Shown here: in pieces, positions 7,614-15,673 of the stretch
How positions within the stretch are numbered: position 1 is the stretch's first letter
Layout of the letters: each line of letters begins with the position of its first letter
From: an uncultured Sterolibacterium sp.
GTDB lineage: Bacteria > Pseudomonadota > Gammaproteobacteria > Burkholderiales > Rhodocyclaceae
DNA length: 49,420 nucleotides
NCBI GenBank assembly: GCA_903832735.1
Contig: CAILCO010000010.1
Coordinates: forward strand, 1-49,420
Reading direction: 5' to 3'
The notes under the pieces: model-generated
What the model was told of the DNA's origin: nothing
What the model saw: the letters and a program-made list of their open reading frames with translations, nothing else
Databases searched by the model: none
Made by a program: the position numbers and the translations under genes

Positions 7614-8410
7614 GCCGGCGCATGCAGGACAAGGTGGCGTTCATTACCGGGGCGGGCTGTGTCGGCCCGGGCTGGGGCAACGGCCGCGCGGCGGCGGTAC
7701 GCTTCGCGGAGGAGGGCGCGCGCATCTTCGCCGTGGACCGCGATCCGGAACGCATGGAGGAGACGGCAGCGCGAGTGCGTGAGGCGGGCGGCGAGATTAT
7801 CACCAGGCAATGCGACGTCACCGATTCGAAGTCGGTACTGGCCGCGATCGAGGCTTGCCTCCAGGCCTGGGGGAGAATCGACGCGTTGATCAACAACGTC
7901 GGCGGTTCGGCGCCCGGCGGGCCGGTGGAGATGTCCGAGGAAGTCTGGGACGCGCAGGTCGACTTCAACCTGAAAAGTGTTTTCCTCACCTGCAAGCATG
8001 TCCTGCCGGCGATGGAGCAACAGGGCCGCGGGGCGATCGTCAATGTCGCCTCGACCTCGGGGCTGCGCTGGACCGGCGCGGCGCAGGTCGCTTACGCCTC
8101 GACCAAGGCCGGCATCATTCAGTTCTCGCGCGTCGTCGCGGTACAGTACGCGCCCAAGGGGATACGGGTGAACACCGTGATTCCCGGACAATTGCACACG
8201 CCCATGGTCGAAGCGCGACTGGCCAAGCAGCGCGCCGGGGGCGATGTCGAAGCGTTGCTGCGCCAGCGGCTGGCGCGCATCCCGCTGGGCTTCATGGGCG
8301 ATGGGCGGGACACCGCGAACGCCGCGCTGTTCCTCGCTTCAGACGAGGCGCGCTTCATCACCGGCAGCGAAATCGTCGTAGACGGCGGCATGACCGCGCG
8401 CTGCGACTGA
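7610..8410 (+). CDS. Short-chain dehydrogenase/reductase (SDR)
   Basis: This 266-residue classical SDR has a Rossmann nucleotide site (TGAGCVGPGWGNG, with an insert relative to TGxxxGxG), DV after the fourth strand (QCDVTD), NNVGG, the catalytic Ser in NVASTSG and YASTK for Tyr and Lys. The end is the usual ITGSEIVVDGG. The first possible start is TTG 7610, overlapping the ligI stop as TTGA; ATG 7622 is the alternative and loses only four residues. Tight coupling to ligI suggests a step in the same pathway. One possibility is oxidation of the ring-cleavage semialdehyde hemiacetal to the pyrone, normally done by the unrelated LigC. That is speculation; substrate specificity of SDRs cannot be read off. 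Confidence 0.85.
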   Translation: MSRRMQDKVAFITGAGCVGPGWGNGRAAAVRFAEEGARIFAVDRDPERMEETAARVREAGGEIITRQCDVTDSKSVLAAIEACLQAWGRIDALINNVGGSAPGGPVEMSEEVWDAQVDFNLKSVFLTCKHVLPAMEQQGRGAIVNVASTSGLRWTGAAQVAYASTKAGIIQFSRVVAVQYAPKGIRVNTVIPGQLHTPMVEARLAKQRAGGDVEALLRQRLARIPLGFMGDGRDTANAALFLASDEARFITGSEIVVDGGMTARCD

Positions 8411-8441
8411 GAACTACACCTTTGTCCCCAGGAGAAGCCCC

Positions 8442-9404
8442 ATGCAGCAATTGATTCTCGCGCTGTTCATCGCAGCGGCATCGCTGGTCGCCGGACCGGC
8501 TGCCGCCGAGTCCGGAAAACCCGTGCATATCATCGTCGCGTTCTCGCCGGGCGGGCCGGTGGACTTCGTCGCCCGCGTACTCTCCGAACAGCTGGGCAAG
8601 GAGTTGGGCCAAACCGTGATCGTCGAAAACAAACCCGGCGCCAACGGCGCGATCGGCGCCGAAATGGTCGCCAAATCCACCCCGGACGGCACGACGCTGT
8701 GGCTCACCAGCGTCGGCGCGGTTGCGATCAATCCTGCGCTCTACGAGAAGCTCTCCTACGATCCGCTGCGCGACTTTGCCCCGGTGTCGCTGGTGGTCAA
8801 TAACGTCGAGGTGCTGGTGGTCAACGCCGCCAATCCCGCAAAGAACGCCGCCGAGTTCATCGCCGCGACGAAGTTGAACAAGAAGCCCACTTCGATGGCC
8901 TCCTCGGGCATCGGCAGCATCCCGCACCTCGCCCTGGAGCAAATGGCCGACGCCAGCGGCGCGAACGTCATGCACATTCCCTACAAGGGGGCGGCGCCCG
9001 CGATCACCGATGTCATCGGCGGCCACGTCACGGCCTTTTTCGGCGATGTGCCGGGACTGATGGCGCATATCAAGGGCGGCAAGCTGAAGCCGATCGGCAT
9101 TGCCGCAAGCAAGCGCCATCCGCTTCTGCCCGAGGTCAAGACCTTCGCCGAGATGGGCATCGCCGGCGTCGATACGGACAACTGGTACGCCCTGTTTGCC
9201 GCGGCGAAGACCCCGCGTGCCGAAATCGACAGGCTCAATCATGCGATCCGTCGCGTCCTCACCAGCACCGCCGCGCGCGACAAGCTGATCGCCTCGGGCG
9301 CCGATCCCGCACCGTCCACCCCGGAAGAACTCACCGCCCTGCTGGTGAAAGACACCGCGAAATGGGCGCGTATGATCCGCGACAAGAAGATCCAGCCCGA
9401 ATGA
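8442..9404 (+). CDS. Bug/TctC-family tripartite tricarboxylate transporter receptor
   Basis: The 320-residue periplasmic binding protein has a signal peptide (residues 1-23, ending AAAES), then the family pattern PVHIIVAFSPGGPVDFVARVL, VENKPGANGAIGAEMVAK, MHIPYKGAAPAITDVIGGHV and a C-terminal TPEELTALLVKDTAKW. These proteins bind carboxylates and usually work with TctA/TctB permeases, which are absent here. A CAGGAGAA site precedes ATG 8442. It lies between the SDR and CMD genes, overlapping the latter as ATGA, so an aromatic or dicarboxylic ligand of the pathway is likely but unproven. Confidence 0.9.
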   Translation: MQQLILALFIAAASLVAGPAAAESGKPVHIIVAFSPGGPVDFVARVLSEQLGKELGQTVIVENKPGANGAIGAEMVAKSTPDGTTLWLTSVGAVAINPALYEKLSYDPLRDFAPVSLVVNNVEVLVVNAANPAKNAAEFIAATKLNKKPTSMASSGIGSIPHLALEQMADASGANVMHIPYKGAAPAITDVIGGHVTAFFGDVPGLMAHIKGGKLKPIGIAASKRHPLLPEVKTFAEMGIAGVDTDNWYALFAAAKTPRAEIDRLNHAIRRVLTSTAARDKLIASGADPAPSTPEELTALLVKDTAKWARMIRDKKIQPE

Positions 9405-9925
9405 CTTCGGTCACGCGCGTAGCGCCGGTCGTGCCCGGCACGCGACCCGAACTGGCCGAGATCGAACAGGGCATACTCGCCGAGCGTGGCCGGATATCCA
9501 GCCTCTACCGCGTGCTGCTGAACAGCGCGCCGATCGCCGAGGGTTGGGAGAAAATGCTGACCGCGGTGCGCAATCGCAGTTCGCTGCCGGCCGGGCTGCG
9601 CGAAATCGCCATACTCCGCGTCGCGGTGCTCAACGGTGCCGTCTTCGAGTTCGAGGCGCATGTGCCCCACGCGACACGCGCCGGGGTGTCGGCGGAAAAA
9701 ATTGCCGCAAGCCGCGAAGCGAACCTCGGGCCCGCATTCTCGCCGCAGGAGCAACTCGTTGTGCAGCTGGCCGATGCCATGACCCGCGATGTGACGGTTG
9801 CCGATGAACTGTTCGAGCGCCTGCGCGAGCATTTCGACGACCGCGGCCTGGTCGATCTCGTCGCCACCATCGCCGCCTACAACATGGTCTCGCGCTTTCT
9901 GGTCGCACTGAAGATCGAGCACTGA
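9401..9925 (+). CDS. Carboxymuconolactone decarboxylase (CMD/AhpD)-family protein
   Basis: The 174-residue helical protein contains the CMD core LPAGLREIAILRVAVLNGAVFEFEAHVPHATRAGVSAEKI and ends VATIAAYNMVSRFLVALKIE. It lacks the CxxC redox pair of AhpD peroxidases, having FEFEAHVPHA instead, so a thiol peroxidase role is unlikely. It belongs with the non-redox CMD-like proteins found in aromatic and dicarboxylate gene clusters. Start ATG 9401 overlaps the Bug stop (ATGA); an upstream in-frame start at 9362 would overlap more and lacks support. A decarboxylase or tautomerase role on a ring-cleavage product is possible but not shown. Confidence 0.8.
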   Translation: MTSVTRVAPVVPGTRPELAEIEQGILAERGRISSLYRVLLNSAPIAEGWEKMLTAVRNRSSLPAGLREIAILRVAVLNGAVFEFEAHVPHATRAGVSAEKIAASREANLGPAFSPQEQLVVQLADAMTRDVTVADELFERLREHFDDRGLVDLVATIAAYNMVSRFLVALKIEH

Positions 9926-9928
9926 GTC

Positions 9929-10546
9929 ATGACCAGGACGCACGCGATTCTGCTGAAATTCGCCGGAACATTGGCCGACGAGGCGACCCTTGCGGCGGCG
10001 CTTGCCACAGTGGCCAGACAGAGCGGCCTGGCAGTCTCAAGCCTGCATGCGCACGCGAAAGTGGGGGAGGGCGACGACGAGTTGTATGCCTACCTTGAAT
10101 TGTCCGAGGCGCAACAGTTGAGCGCTGCAGACGCGGCGCGCGTCGCCGGGATCGCACGCGGCTTGCCGCCGCTTTCCGGCCTGGCGGTAGAAGCCGTGCG
10201 TCTCACGCGGATGTTCGAGGCACAGGGTGCATCGAGCGGCGAACGCGCCCCGTATCACTATATCGTCGAGACCGATTTCGCCGAAGGCTGGATGGACGAG
10301 ATCGTCTGCTGGTATGACAGCGAACACATGCCGGGCCTGGCCGCCGTCCCTGGCGCGGTGCGTGCGCAACGCTACATCAATCACGACGGCGCGCCGCGAT
10401 CGCTGGCTTGCTACGACCTCGTCAGCACCGACACGCTCGGTTGTCCGCCCTGGCTGGCGATACGGTACACCGAGTGGAGCGACCGGGTCCGGCCGAACTT
10501 CCGCAAAACCAAGCGCACGATGTTTCGCACGCTGTTCTTAATCTGA
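9929..10546 (+). CDS. Uncharacterised protein, probable dimeric alpha/beta-barrel (EthD/DUF4286-like)
   Basis: The 205-residue protein has no signal peptide. Its two halves look like ferredoxin-like barrel repeats. The second half carries DEIVCWYDSEHMPGLAAVPGAVRAQRY, which resembles the conserved YxxEHxPxxxxxPG element of EthD-like and monooxygenase-like small barrels. Such proteins often assist aromatic degradation as isomerases, lactonases or accessory factors. It begins 3 bases after the CMD gene and ends 23 bases before the gallate dioxygenase gene, so it is clearly in the same transcript. Function is not recognised. Confidence 0.65.
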   Translation: MTRTHAILLKFAGTLADEATLAAALATVARQSGLAVSSLHAHAKVGEGDDELYAYLELSEAQQLSAADAARVAGIARGLPPLSGLAVEAVRLTRMFEAQGASSGERAPYHYIVETDFAEGWMDEIVCWYDSEHMPGLAAVPGAVRAQRYINHDGAPRSLACYDLVSTDTLGCPPWLAIRYTEWSDRVRPNFRKTKRTMFRTLFLI

Positions 10547-10569
10547 TCGTTATTCAGGAGTTGCTGGCC

Positions 10570-11856
10570 ATGGCACATATCGTCGGCGGCATCGCCGTAT
10601 CCCACACGCCGACCATCGGCTTTGCCTACGACACAAACAAGCAGTCCGATCCTGCCTGGGCGCCGATCTTCGAAAGTTTCGAGCCGATTCGCCGCTGGTT
10701 CAAGGAGCAGAAACCCGATGCTCTGGTCTATATCTTCAATGACCATGTGACCTCGTTTTTCTTTGACCATTACTCCGCCTTTGCCCTCGGGATCGACAGC
10801 GAATACGCCGTCGCCGACGAGGGGGGCGGCGTGCGCAAGCTGCCTCCGATTCAAGGCAATCCGAAGCTGGCGCAGCATATCGCCACCAGTCTGATGACCG
10901 ACGAGTTCGATATGTCCTTCTTCCAGGATAAGCCACTCGATCATGGCTTCTTCTCCCCCATGTCGGTGCTGCTCGAGCGCAACGGGTCGGACTGGCCGAC
11001 CACCATCGTGCCGCTCCAGGTCGGGGTCCTGCAGTTCCCGATCCCGACGGCCAGGCGTTGCTACAAGCTTGGTCAGGCGCTACGCCGGGCCATCGAAAGC
11101 TATCCGGAGGAAATACGGGTGGCCGTTGTGGCCACTGGCGGTCTCTCCCACCAGGTTCATGGCGAACGCGCGGGCTTCAACAACGTAGATTGGGACAAGC
11201 AGTTCCTCGAACTGATCACTCGGGATCCGGCACGCCTGGCCGAGATGACCCACGCCGAATACGCCACGCTGGGGGGCATGGAGGGTGCCGAGATCATCAT
11301 GTGGCTGATCATGCGGGGTGCGCTGTCGGCCAATGTCAAAAAAGTGCATAGCTCCTACTACCTGCCCTCGATGACCGGAATCGGTACTTTGGTGCTTGAG
11401 AACGAATCGGCCGAGGTTCCGGGGGCTGTCAATGAGCGCCATCGCCAACGGATGAGCGAACAGTTGCAGGGCGCTGAAGGTCTTGCCGGGACCTACCCAT
11501 TTACCCATGCCACCAGCCTCAAGGCTTATCGCCTGAACAAGTTCCTGCACCGCATGATTGTTCCTGCCCATCGCGAACATTTCCTCAAGGACGAGGAAGC
11601 GACGTACCTGGAGGCAGGCCTGAGCGACGAGGAAAAAGACCTGGTGCGCCGTCGTGACTGGCGGGGAATGATCCATTACGGCGTGATCTTCTTCATGCTT
11701 GAAAAGCTGGGCGCCACCATAGGAACCTCGAACCTGCATATCTATGCCGCGATGAGCGGCCAATCGTTCGAGGATTTCATGAAGACACGCAATACCAAGG
11801 TGCTCTATTCGGTCACGGGCAACGATGGCAGCGAACCCCAGGAATGGGATAGCTAG
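10570..11856 (+). CDS. galA: Gallate dioxygenase-type fused LigB-LigA extradiol dioxygenase
   Basis: The 428-residue protein is a LigB-like catalytic domain (about 1-280) fused to a LigA-like helical domain (about 300-420), the architecture of GalA/DesB gallate dioxygenases. Iron ligands are H12 (VSHTP), H59 (FNDHV) and E241 (GAEIIMW); H125 (LDHGFF) and H194 (GGLSHQ) are the expected active-site histidines. The LigA part contains KAYRLNKFLHRMIVPAHRE and YLEAGLSDEEKDLV. These enzymes open gallate to 4-oxalomesaconate. Start ATG 10570 is chosen from the conserved N-terminus MAHIVGGIAVSHTP; upstream in-frame codons overlap the previous gene. It is the last gene of the run. Protocatechuate or other trihydroxylated rings remain possible substrates. 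Confidence 0.87.
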   Translation: MAHIVGGIAVSHTPTIGFAYDTNKQSDPAWAPIFESFEPIRRWFKEQKPDALVYIFNDHVTSFFFDHYSAFALGIDSEYAVADEGGGVRKLPPIQGNPKLAQHIATSLMTDEFDMSFFQDKPLDHGFFSPMSVLLERNGSDWPTTIVPLQVGVLQFPIPTARRCYKLGQALRRAIESYPEEIRVAVVATGGLSHQVHGERAGFNNVDWDKQFLELITRDPARLAEMTHAEYATLGGMEGAEIIMWLIMRGALSANVKKVHSSYYLPSMTGIGTLVLENESAEVPGAVNERHRQRMSEQLQGAEGLAGTYPFTHATSLKAYRLNKFLHRMIVPAHREHFLKDEEATYLEAGLSDEEKDLVRRRDWRGMIHYGVIFFMLEKLGATIGTSNLHIYAAMSGQSFEDFMKTRNTKVLYSVTGNDGSEPQEWDS

Positions 11857-11881
11857 GCAGTCGGTGCTGTGACCTTTCGTA

Positions 11882-13762
11882 ATGACTAACCATCGGCTGG
11901 AACTCCTGGCGCCCGCCCGAGATGCCGCTATCGGCATCGAGGCCGTCCGGCATGGTGCCGATGCCGTCTATATCGGCGGCCCGGCTTTCGGCGCCCGCGC
12001 CGGCGCGGGAAATGCTGTGGTGGACATCGCCAGGCTTGCGACCTGCGCGCATCGCTTTCACGCCAAGGTCTTCGTTGCCTACAACACGATACTCGAAGAC
12101 AGGGAAATCGAGCCTGCGCGCAAGCTGGCCTGGCAACTGTACGATGCCGGCGTCGACGCGCTCATCTTGCAGGACATGGGTCTGCTCGAAGTCGACCTGC
12201 CGCCCATGCAGTTGCATGCGAGCACGCAGACCGACATACGAACGCCAGCGAAGGCCCGATTTCTACAGGATGCCGGATTCTCGAAACTGATCCTGGCGCG
12301 GGAATTGAGCCTTGACGAAATAAAGCAGGTGCGCGCGGCAACGGATCCCGAGCGCTGCACGCTCGAATTCTTCGTCCATGGCGCCTTGTGCGTGGCGTTC
12401 TCCGGCCAGTGCTTTATCAGCCATGCGCACACCGGGCGCAGCGCCAATCGCGGCGAATGTTCCCAGGCTTGCCGGCTGCCCTACACCCTGGAGGACCATC
12501 GCGGGCGCATCGTCGCCTACGACAAGCATTTGCTGTCGATGAAGGACAATGACCAGAGTGGCAATCTGCCTGCCTTGATCGATGCCGGCGTTCGCTCGTT
12601 CAAGATCGAGGGCCGCTACAAGGACCTGGCCTATGTCAAGAACGCCACCGCGCACTACCGTCAACGGCTCGATGCCTTCATCTCCGCGCATCCGGAATAC
12701 GTTCCTGCGTCTTCGGGTCGCAGCAGCCATCATTTCATTCCGCAGCCGGAAAAGACTTTCAACCGCAGCGCCACCGACTACTTCGTCAATGGACGCAAGT
12801 CCGACATCGGCGCCTTCGATACGCCAAAATTTTCGGGAGAAATGGTCGGCGCCGTCACGGCGGTCGGCGGGAATTGGTTCGAACTCGATGGCGAAGCGGC
12901 ACTCCACAACGGCGACGGGCTGAGCTATCAGCCCTTGACCAACAAGGGAAGCGACAAGCTGGAGGGCATGCGCATTAACGTCGTGGAAGGTAGGCGCGTT
13001 TTTCCCAACGAGATGCCCAGGAGCTTGGCCACTGGCACGACCTTGTACCGCAACCGGGATCAGGCCTTCGAACGGATACTGGAAAGAGACTCGTCCGATC
13101 GGCGCATCGGCGTTAGCCTGGTGCTTACCGCCAGCAACGATGGACTGCTGCTTAGCCTTACCGACACGGACGGGATTTCCGTAGCGGTGCGGCACGAGAT
13201 GTCGCTTGAGCCTGCCCACGATGGCGAAAAAGCGCTGGCCTCTATGAGGAGCAGCCTTGCCAAGTTCGGCAGCAGCGATTTCGCGGTCATTCAATGCGCC
13301 ATTGCGGCGCCGTACTTCGTCCCGGTCTCCGCGCTCAACGCACTCAGGCGCCAGGGTATTGCCGCGCTCGAAGCGGCGCGTGAAGCAATGCGTCCGCGAC
13401 TGCCACGCGCCACTCCGGTCATGCCGCCAGTCCCTTATCCGGAAAGGGAGTTGTCCTACCTGGGCAATGTCCTCAACGGCCACGCCCGGAACTTCTACAA
13501 GAAGCACGGCGTGGAATTGATTGCCGACGCCTATGAAACCAACAAGGTGTCCGGCGAAGTATCGCTGATGATTACCAAGCATTGCCTGCGCTACAGCTTT
13601 CATCTCTGCCCCAAGGAATCGAAAGAGTGGCAACTCAAAGGCATCACGGCCGACCCGATGACCCTGGTCAACGGCTCGGAGCGCCTGAGCTTGCGCTTCG
13701 ATTGCAAGGCCTGCGAAATGCACGTCATCGGCAAGCTGAAGAAGAAACCCCTGGCCCCATAG
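11882..13762 (+). CDS. rlhA: U32-family peptidase-like protein, probable 23S rRNA C2501 hydroxylation factor
   Basis: The 626-residue protein opens LELLAPARDAAIGIEAVRHGADAVYIGG, typical of the U32 family. It has the conserved block NILxD/LHASTQ (MQLHASTQTD), the cysteine-rich block SGQCFISHAHTGRSANRGECSQACRLPY and FKIEGR. Length and the C-terminal extension with CKACEMHVIGK fit the RlhA/YdcP subgroup, which in E. coli is needed for hydroxylation of 23S rRNA C2501; the clustered cysteines suggest an iron-sulfur centre. It starts 25 bases after the gallate dioxygenase gene, but the function looks unrelated to catabolism. The related TrhP/YegQ (tRNA hydroxylation) is shorter, so RlhA is preferred. 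Confidence 0.82.
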   Translation: MTNHRLELLAPARDAAIGIEAVRHGADAVYIGGPAFGARAGAGNAVVDIARLATCAHRFHAKVFVAYNTILEDREIEPARKLAWQLYDAGVDALILQDMGLLEVDLPPMQLHASTQTDIRTPAKARFLQDAGFSKLILARELSLDEIKQVRAATDPERCTLEFFVHGALCVAFSGQCFISHAHTGRSANRGECSQACRLPYTLEDHRGRIVAYDKHLLSMKDNDQSGNLPALIDAGVRSFKIEGRYKDLAYVKNATAHYRQRLDAFISAHPEYVPASSGRSSHHFIPQPEKTFNRSATDYFVNGRKSDIGAFDTPKFSGEMVGAVTAVGGNWFELDGEAALHNGDGLSYQPLTNKGSDKLEGMRINVVEGRRVFPNEMPRSLATGTTLYRNRDQAFERILERDSSDRRIGVSLVLTASNDGLLLSLTDTDGISVAVRHEMSLEPAHDGEKALASMRSSLAKFGSSDFAVIQCAIAAPYFVPVSALNALRRQGIAALEAAREAMRPRLPRATPVMPPVPYPERELSYLGNVLNGHARNFYKKHGVELIADAYETNKVSGEVSLMITKHCLRYSFHLCPKESKEWQLKGITADPMTLVNGSERLSLRFDCKACEMHVIGKLKKKPLAP

Positions 13763-13853
13763 GAAATCGTTATGCTGTGCGAATATCCGTTGCAATGGAT
13801 AGCGTTGTTTCAGCATTTGTATTTCAGGCAGACTGTCCGATAGGGGAAAAGGA

Positions 13854-14060
13854 ATGGAATTCGTCGTTGTCAATTATCCTACCAAGAGGTCCGTATACGT
13901 CGATGGCGAGCCCTCTGGCGACACCAATGAAGTCCTGCGGATGGACGCGGGTACGCATAGATTCGATCTCGGGGTTCCGGCCAACTATCGACCCGCGTCT
14001 CAGGACGTTGTCGTGACGGGAACTACGGTGCTCGTTCCCATGAGCGTTGTCTTTACGTGA
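13854..14060 (+). CDS. Small PEGA-like domain protein
   Basis: The 68-residue product reads as a single beta-rich module: VNYPTKRSVYVDGEPSGDTNEVLRMDAGTHRFDLG. This matches the PEGA pattern of surface-binding domains (xVxVDGxxxGxT...xLxxGxHxV). There is no signal peptide, and ATG 13854 has a GGGGAAAAGGA site upstream. It overlaps by a few bases a potential GTG start of the patatin gene and lies 17 bases upstream of that gene's preferred ATG, so the two are probably co-transcribed. Function is unknown; PEGA modules are normally parts of larger proteins. Confidence 0.65.
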   Translation: MEFVVVNYPTKRSVYVDGEPSGDTNEVLRMDAGTHRFDLGVPANYRPASQDVVVTGTTVLVPMSVVFT

Positions 14061-14077
14061 ACAAGGGGAGGGTGACC

Positions 14078-15529
14078 ATGGACCGGCGAATTACTTTGCG
14101 TAGCGCCCTCGTCATTTGCGCTTTGTTGTTGTCTGCGTGCGGCTCGTTCCCGGTAAATCCGCCGCTTGCCAAGTACGATCCGTCCGCTGGTTACCGTTTC
14201 GAAAAACTGGAGCCAGGAAGCAACAGCGATGAGTTGTTTGTCATTGTGGTTTTCTCGGGCGGAGGAACCCGAGCGGCCGCCTTGTCCTATGGCCTGCTCG
14301 AGGCCCTGCGTGACACCAAGATCCATTGGCAAAACAAGGAAATAGCGCTTCTGGACGAAGTCGATGTGATCTCATCGATATCCGGCGGCAGCTTTCCCGC
14401 AGCCTACTACGCACTGCGTGGATCGCGGATTTTTGACGAATTCCCGAATCGTTTCCTCTATCGGCCTGTCCAGACCGACCTGCTCAAGCTGGCCTTGACG
14501 CCGGTCAGCCTACTGAAGCTCGCCGGACCGAGCTTCGGGCGCAGCGATCTGGCTGCCGAGTTTTACGACCGCGAAGTGTTCGGCGCAGGAACCTATGCCG
14601 ACGTTGTTGCACAACAACACCGGCCATTCGTGATCTTGAACGCCACCGACATGACGACCGGAGCGCAATTTCCTTTTATTCAAGACCAATTCGATCTCCT
14701 CTGCGCGGACCTGTCCGGGATTACCTTGGGACGAGCCGCAGCCGCATCGTCGGCATTTCCGGGAGGGCTCACGCCGCTGACCTTCCAGAACTACGCTGGC
14801 CAGTGCGACTACCGTCAGCCGCCTTGGGTAGATCTCGCTCTTAAGGACCATCAGTCGCGCGTCAATGTACGCCGCACAGCGCGCGCGGAGGATAGGCTGT
14901 CTTATACGAGTGCCGAGCCCACGCCGCGCAGTTACATCCACCTGACCGATGGTGGCGTAGCAGACAATATCGGGTTGCGCGAGCCCCTCACGGCCATTAC
15001 CAGCTTGAACAATTCCTGGAGCGTGCTCCGTCTTATCAATCTCAAGAAGGTGGACAAGTTGGTGGTGATCGTCGTGAATGCCGCCACAAATCCTGCGACC
15101 GATCGCGATAAGACGCCCAACGTTCCAGGGCTCATCGAGACCATAACGGCGGCGGCTGATGTTCCACTGGACAACTATTCGTTCGATACTCTGGAAATCC
15201 TGCGCAAGACCGTGAACGAGTTCAACGAATCGGCGCGCCTGATTTCAGGCTGCAAGGCGCTGGCGACGGCCAGGGGCGCTCAATGTGCGGTGGACATTCC
15301 GGCACCTCACCAGATCGAATTTTTTCCTATCGAGGTGGCATTCGAATACATCGAAGCAGCCGACGAGCGAAATTGGTTCAAGAACCTTCCGACCAGCTTG
15401 GAACTGCCCAGAGAAACCGTCGATAAGCTTCGGGCGATCGGGCGACAAATACTCAGTGAAGATCCCGAGTTCAAAAGGCTAATGCAGACGCTGCACGGGT
15501 GCCTCGCGATTACCGGTCAGAATTGCTGA
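14078..15529 (+). CDS. Patatin-like phospholipase lipoprotein
   Basis: The 483-residue protein starts with a lipoprotein signal peptide (lipobox LSAC, C21). It has the patatin oxyanion loop SGGGTRAAALSYG, the nucleophile Ser102 in SSISGGSF and the catalytic Asp in DGGVADNIG, all of the Ser-Asp dyad. It is expected to be an acyl hydrolase at the cell envelope. ATG 14078 is preferred since GGGGAGGGTGA precedes it; GTG 14057 is an alternative. The first glycine of GxSxG is replaced by Ser (S100), a variation seen in some patatins. Substrate unknown. Confidence 0.87.
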   Translation: MDRRITLRSALVICALLLSACGSFPVNPPLAKYDPSAGYRFEKLEPGSNSDELFVIVVFSGGGTRAAALSYGLLEALRDTKIHWQNKEIALLDEVDVISSISGGSFPAAYYALRGSRIFDEFPNRFLYRPVQTDLLKLALTPVSLLKLAGPSFGRSDLAAEFYDREVFGAGTYADVVAQQHRPFVILNATDMTTGAQFPFIQDQFDLLCADLSGITLGRAAAASSAFPGGLTPLTFQNYAGQCDYRQPPWVDLALKDHQSRVNVRRTARAEDRLSYTSAEPTPRSYIHLTDGGVADNIGLREPLTAITSLNNSWSVLRLINLKKVDKLVVIVVNAATNPATDRDKTPNVPGLIETITAAADVPLDNYSFDTLEILRKTVNEFNESARLISGCKALATARGAQCAVDIPAPHQIEFFPIEVAFEYIEAADERNWFKNLPTSLELPRETVDKLRAIGRQILSEDPEFKRLMQTLHGCLAITGQNC

Positions 15530-15533
15530 CCGG
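15513..15533 (+). terminator. Stem-loop over the stop codon of the patatin gene
   Basis: CCGGTCAG (15513-15520) pairs perfectly with CTGACCGG (15526-15533) around a 5-base loop. The stop codon lies in the descending arm. No clear T-run follows, so it may protect the 3' end or terminate weakly. Confidence 0.4.
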
Positions 15534-15620
15534 CGGCCTTCGCATGGCTATCGTTTTGATAGATTGCTTGGAAGGGTGCCTGTGTGTCGGAGAGCGGAAC
15601 ATCAAGGGCGTAGGACAGCT

Positions 15621-15640
15621 ATTGCTGAAATCTCAGCAAT
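15621..15640 (+). terminator. Second stem-loop downstream of the patatin gene
   Basis: ATTGCTGA (15621-15628) and TCAGCAAT (15633-15640) form a perfect 8-bp stem with a 4-base loop, followed by CCTTTACTT. It could be a weak terminator. It ends 5 bases before the dif-like site. Confidence 0.35.
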
Positions 15641-15645
15641 CCTTT

Positions 15646-15673
15646 ACTTCGCATAATGTGCATTATGTCAACC
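15646..15673. other. dif-like XerC/XerD recombination site
   Basis: The 28 bases divide into a left arm ACTTCGCATAA (15646-15656), a 6-base spacer TGTGCA (15657-15662) and a right arm TTATGTCAACC (15663-15673). From memory, the E. coli dif arms are GGTGCGCATAA and TTATGTTAAAT, and betaproteobacterial dif sites begin AGTTCGCATAA. The inner parts of both arms match, including the inverted CATAAT/ATTATG core. The outer end of the XerD arm is divergent (CAACC instead of TAAAT). It lies in a gene-poor, AT-richer stretch. It may be the chromosome dimer-resolution site, a plasmid-type pdif site, or the scar of an integrated element. Confidence 0.55.

Noticed and set aside
9401-9925. CMD-family protein as an AhpD-type peroxidase
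   Set aside because: The CxxC redox pair is missing.
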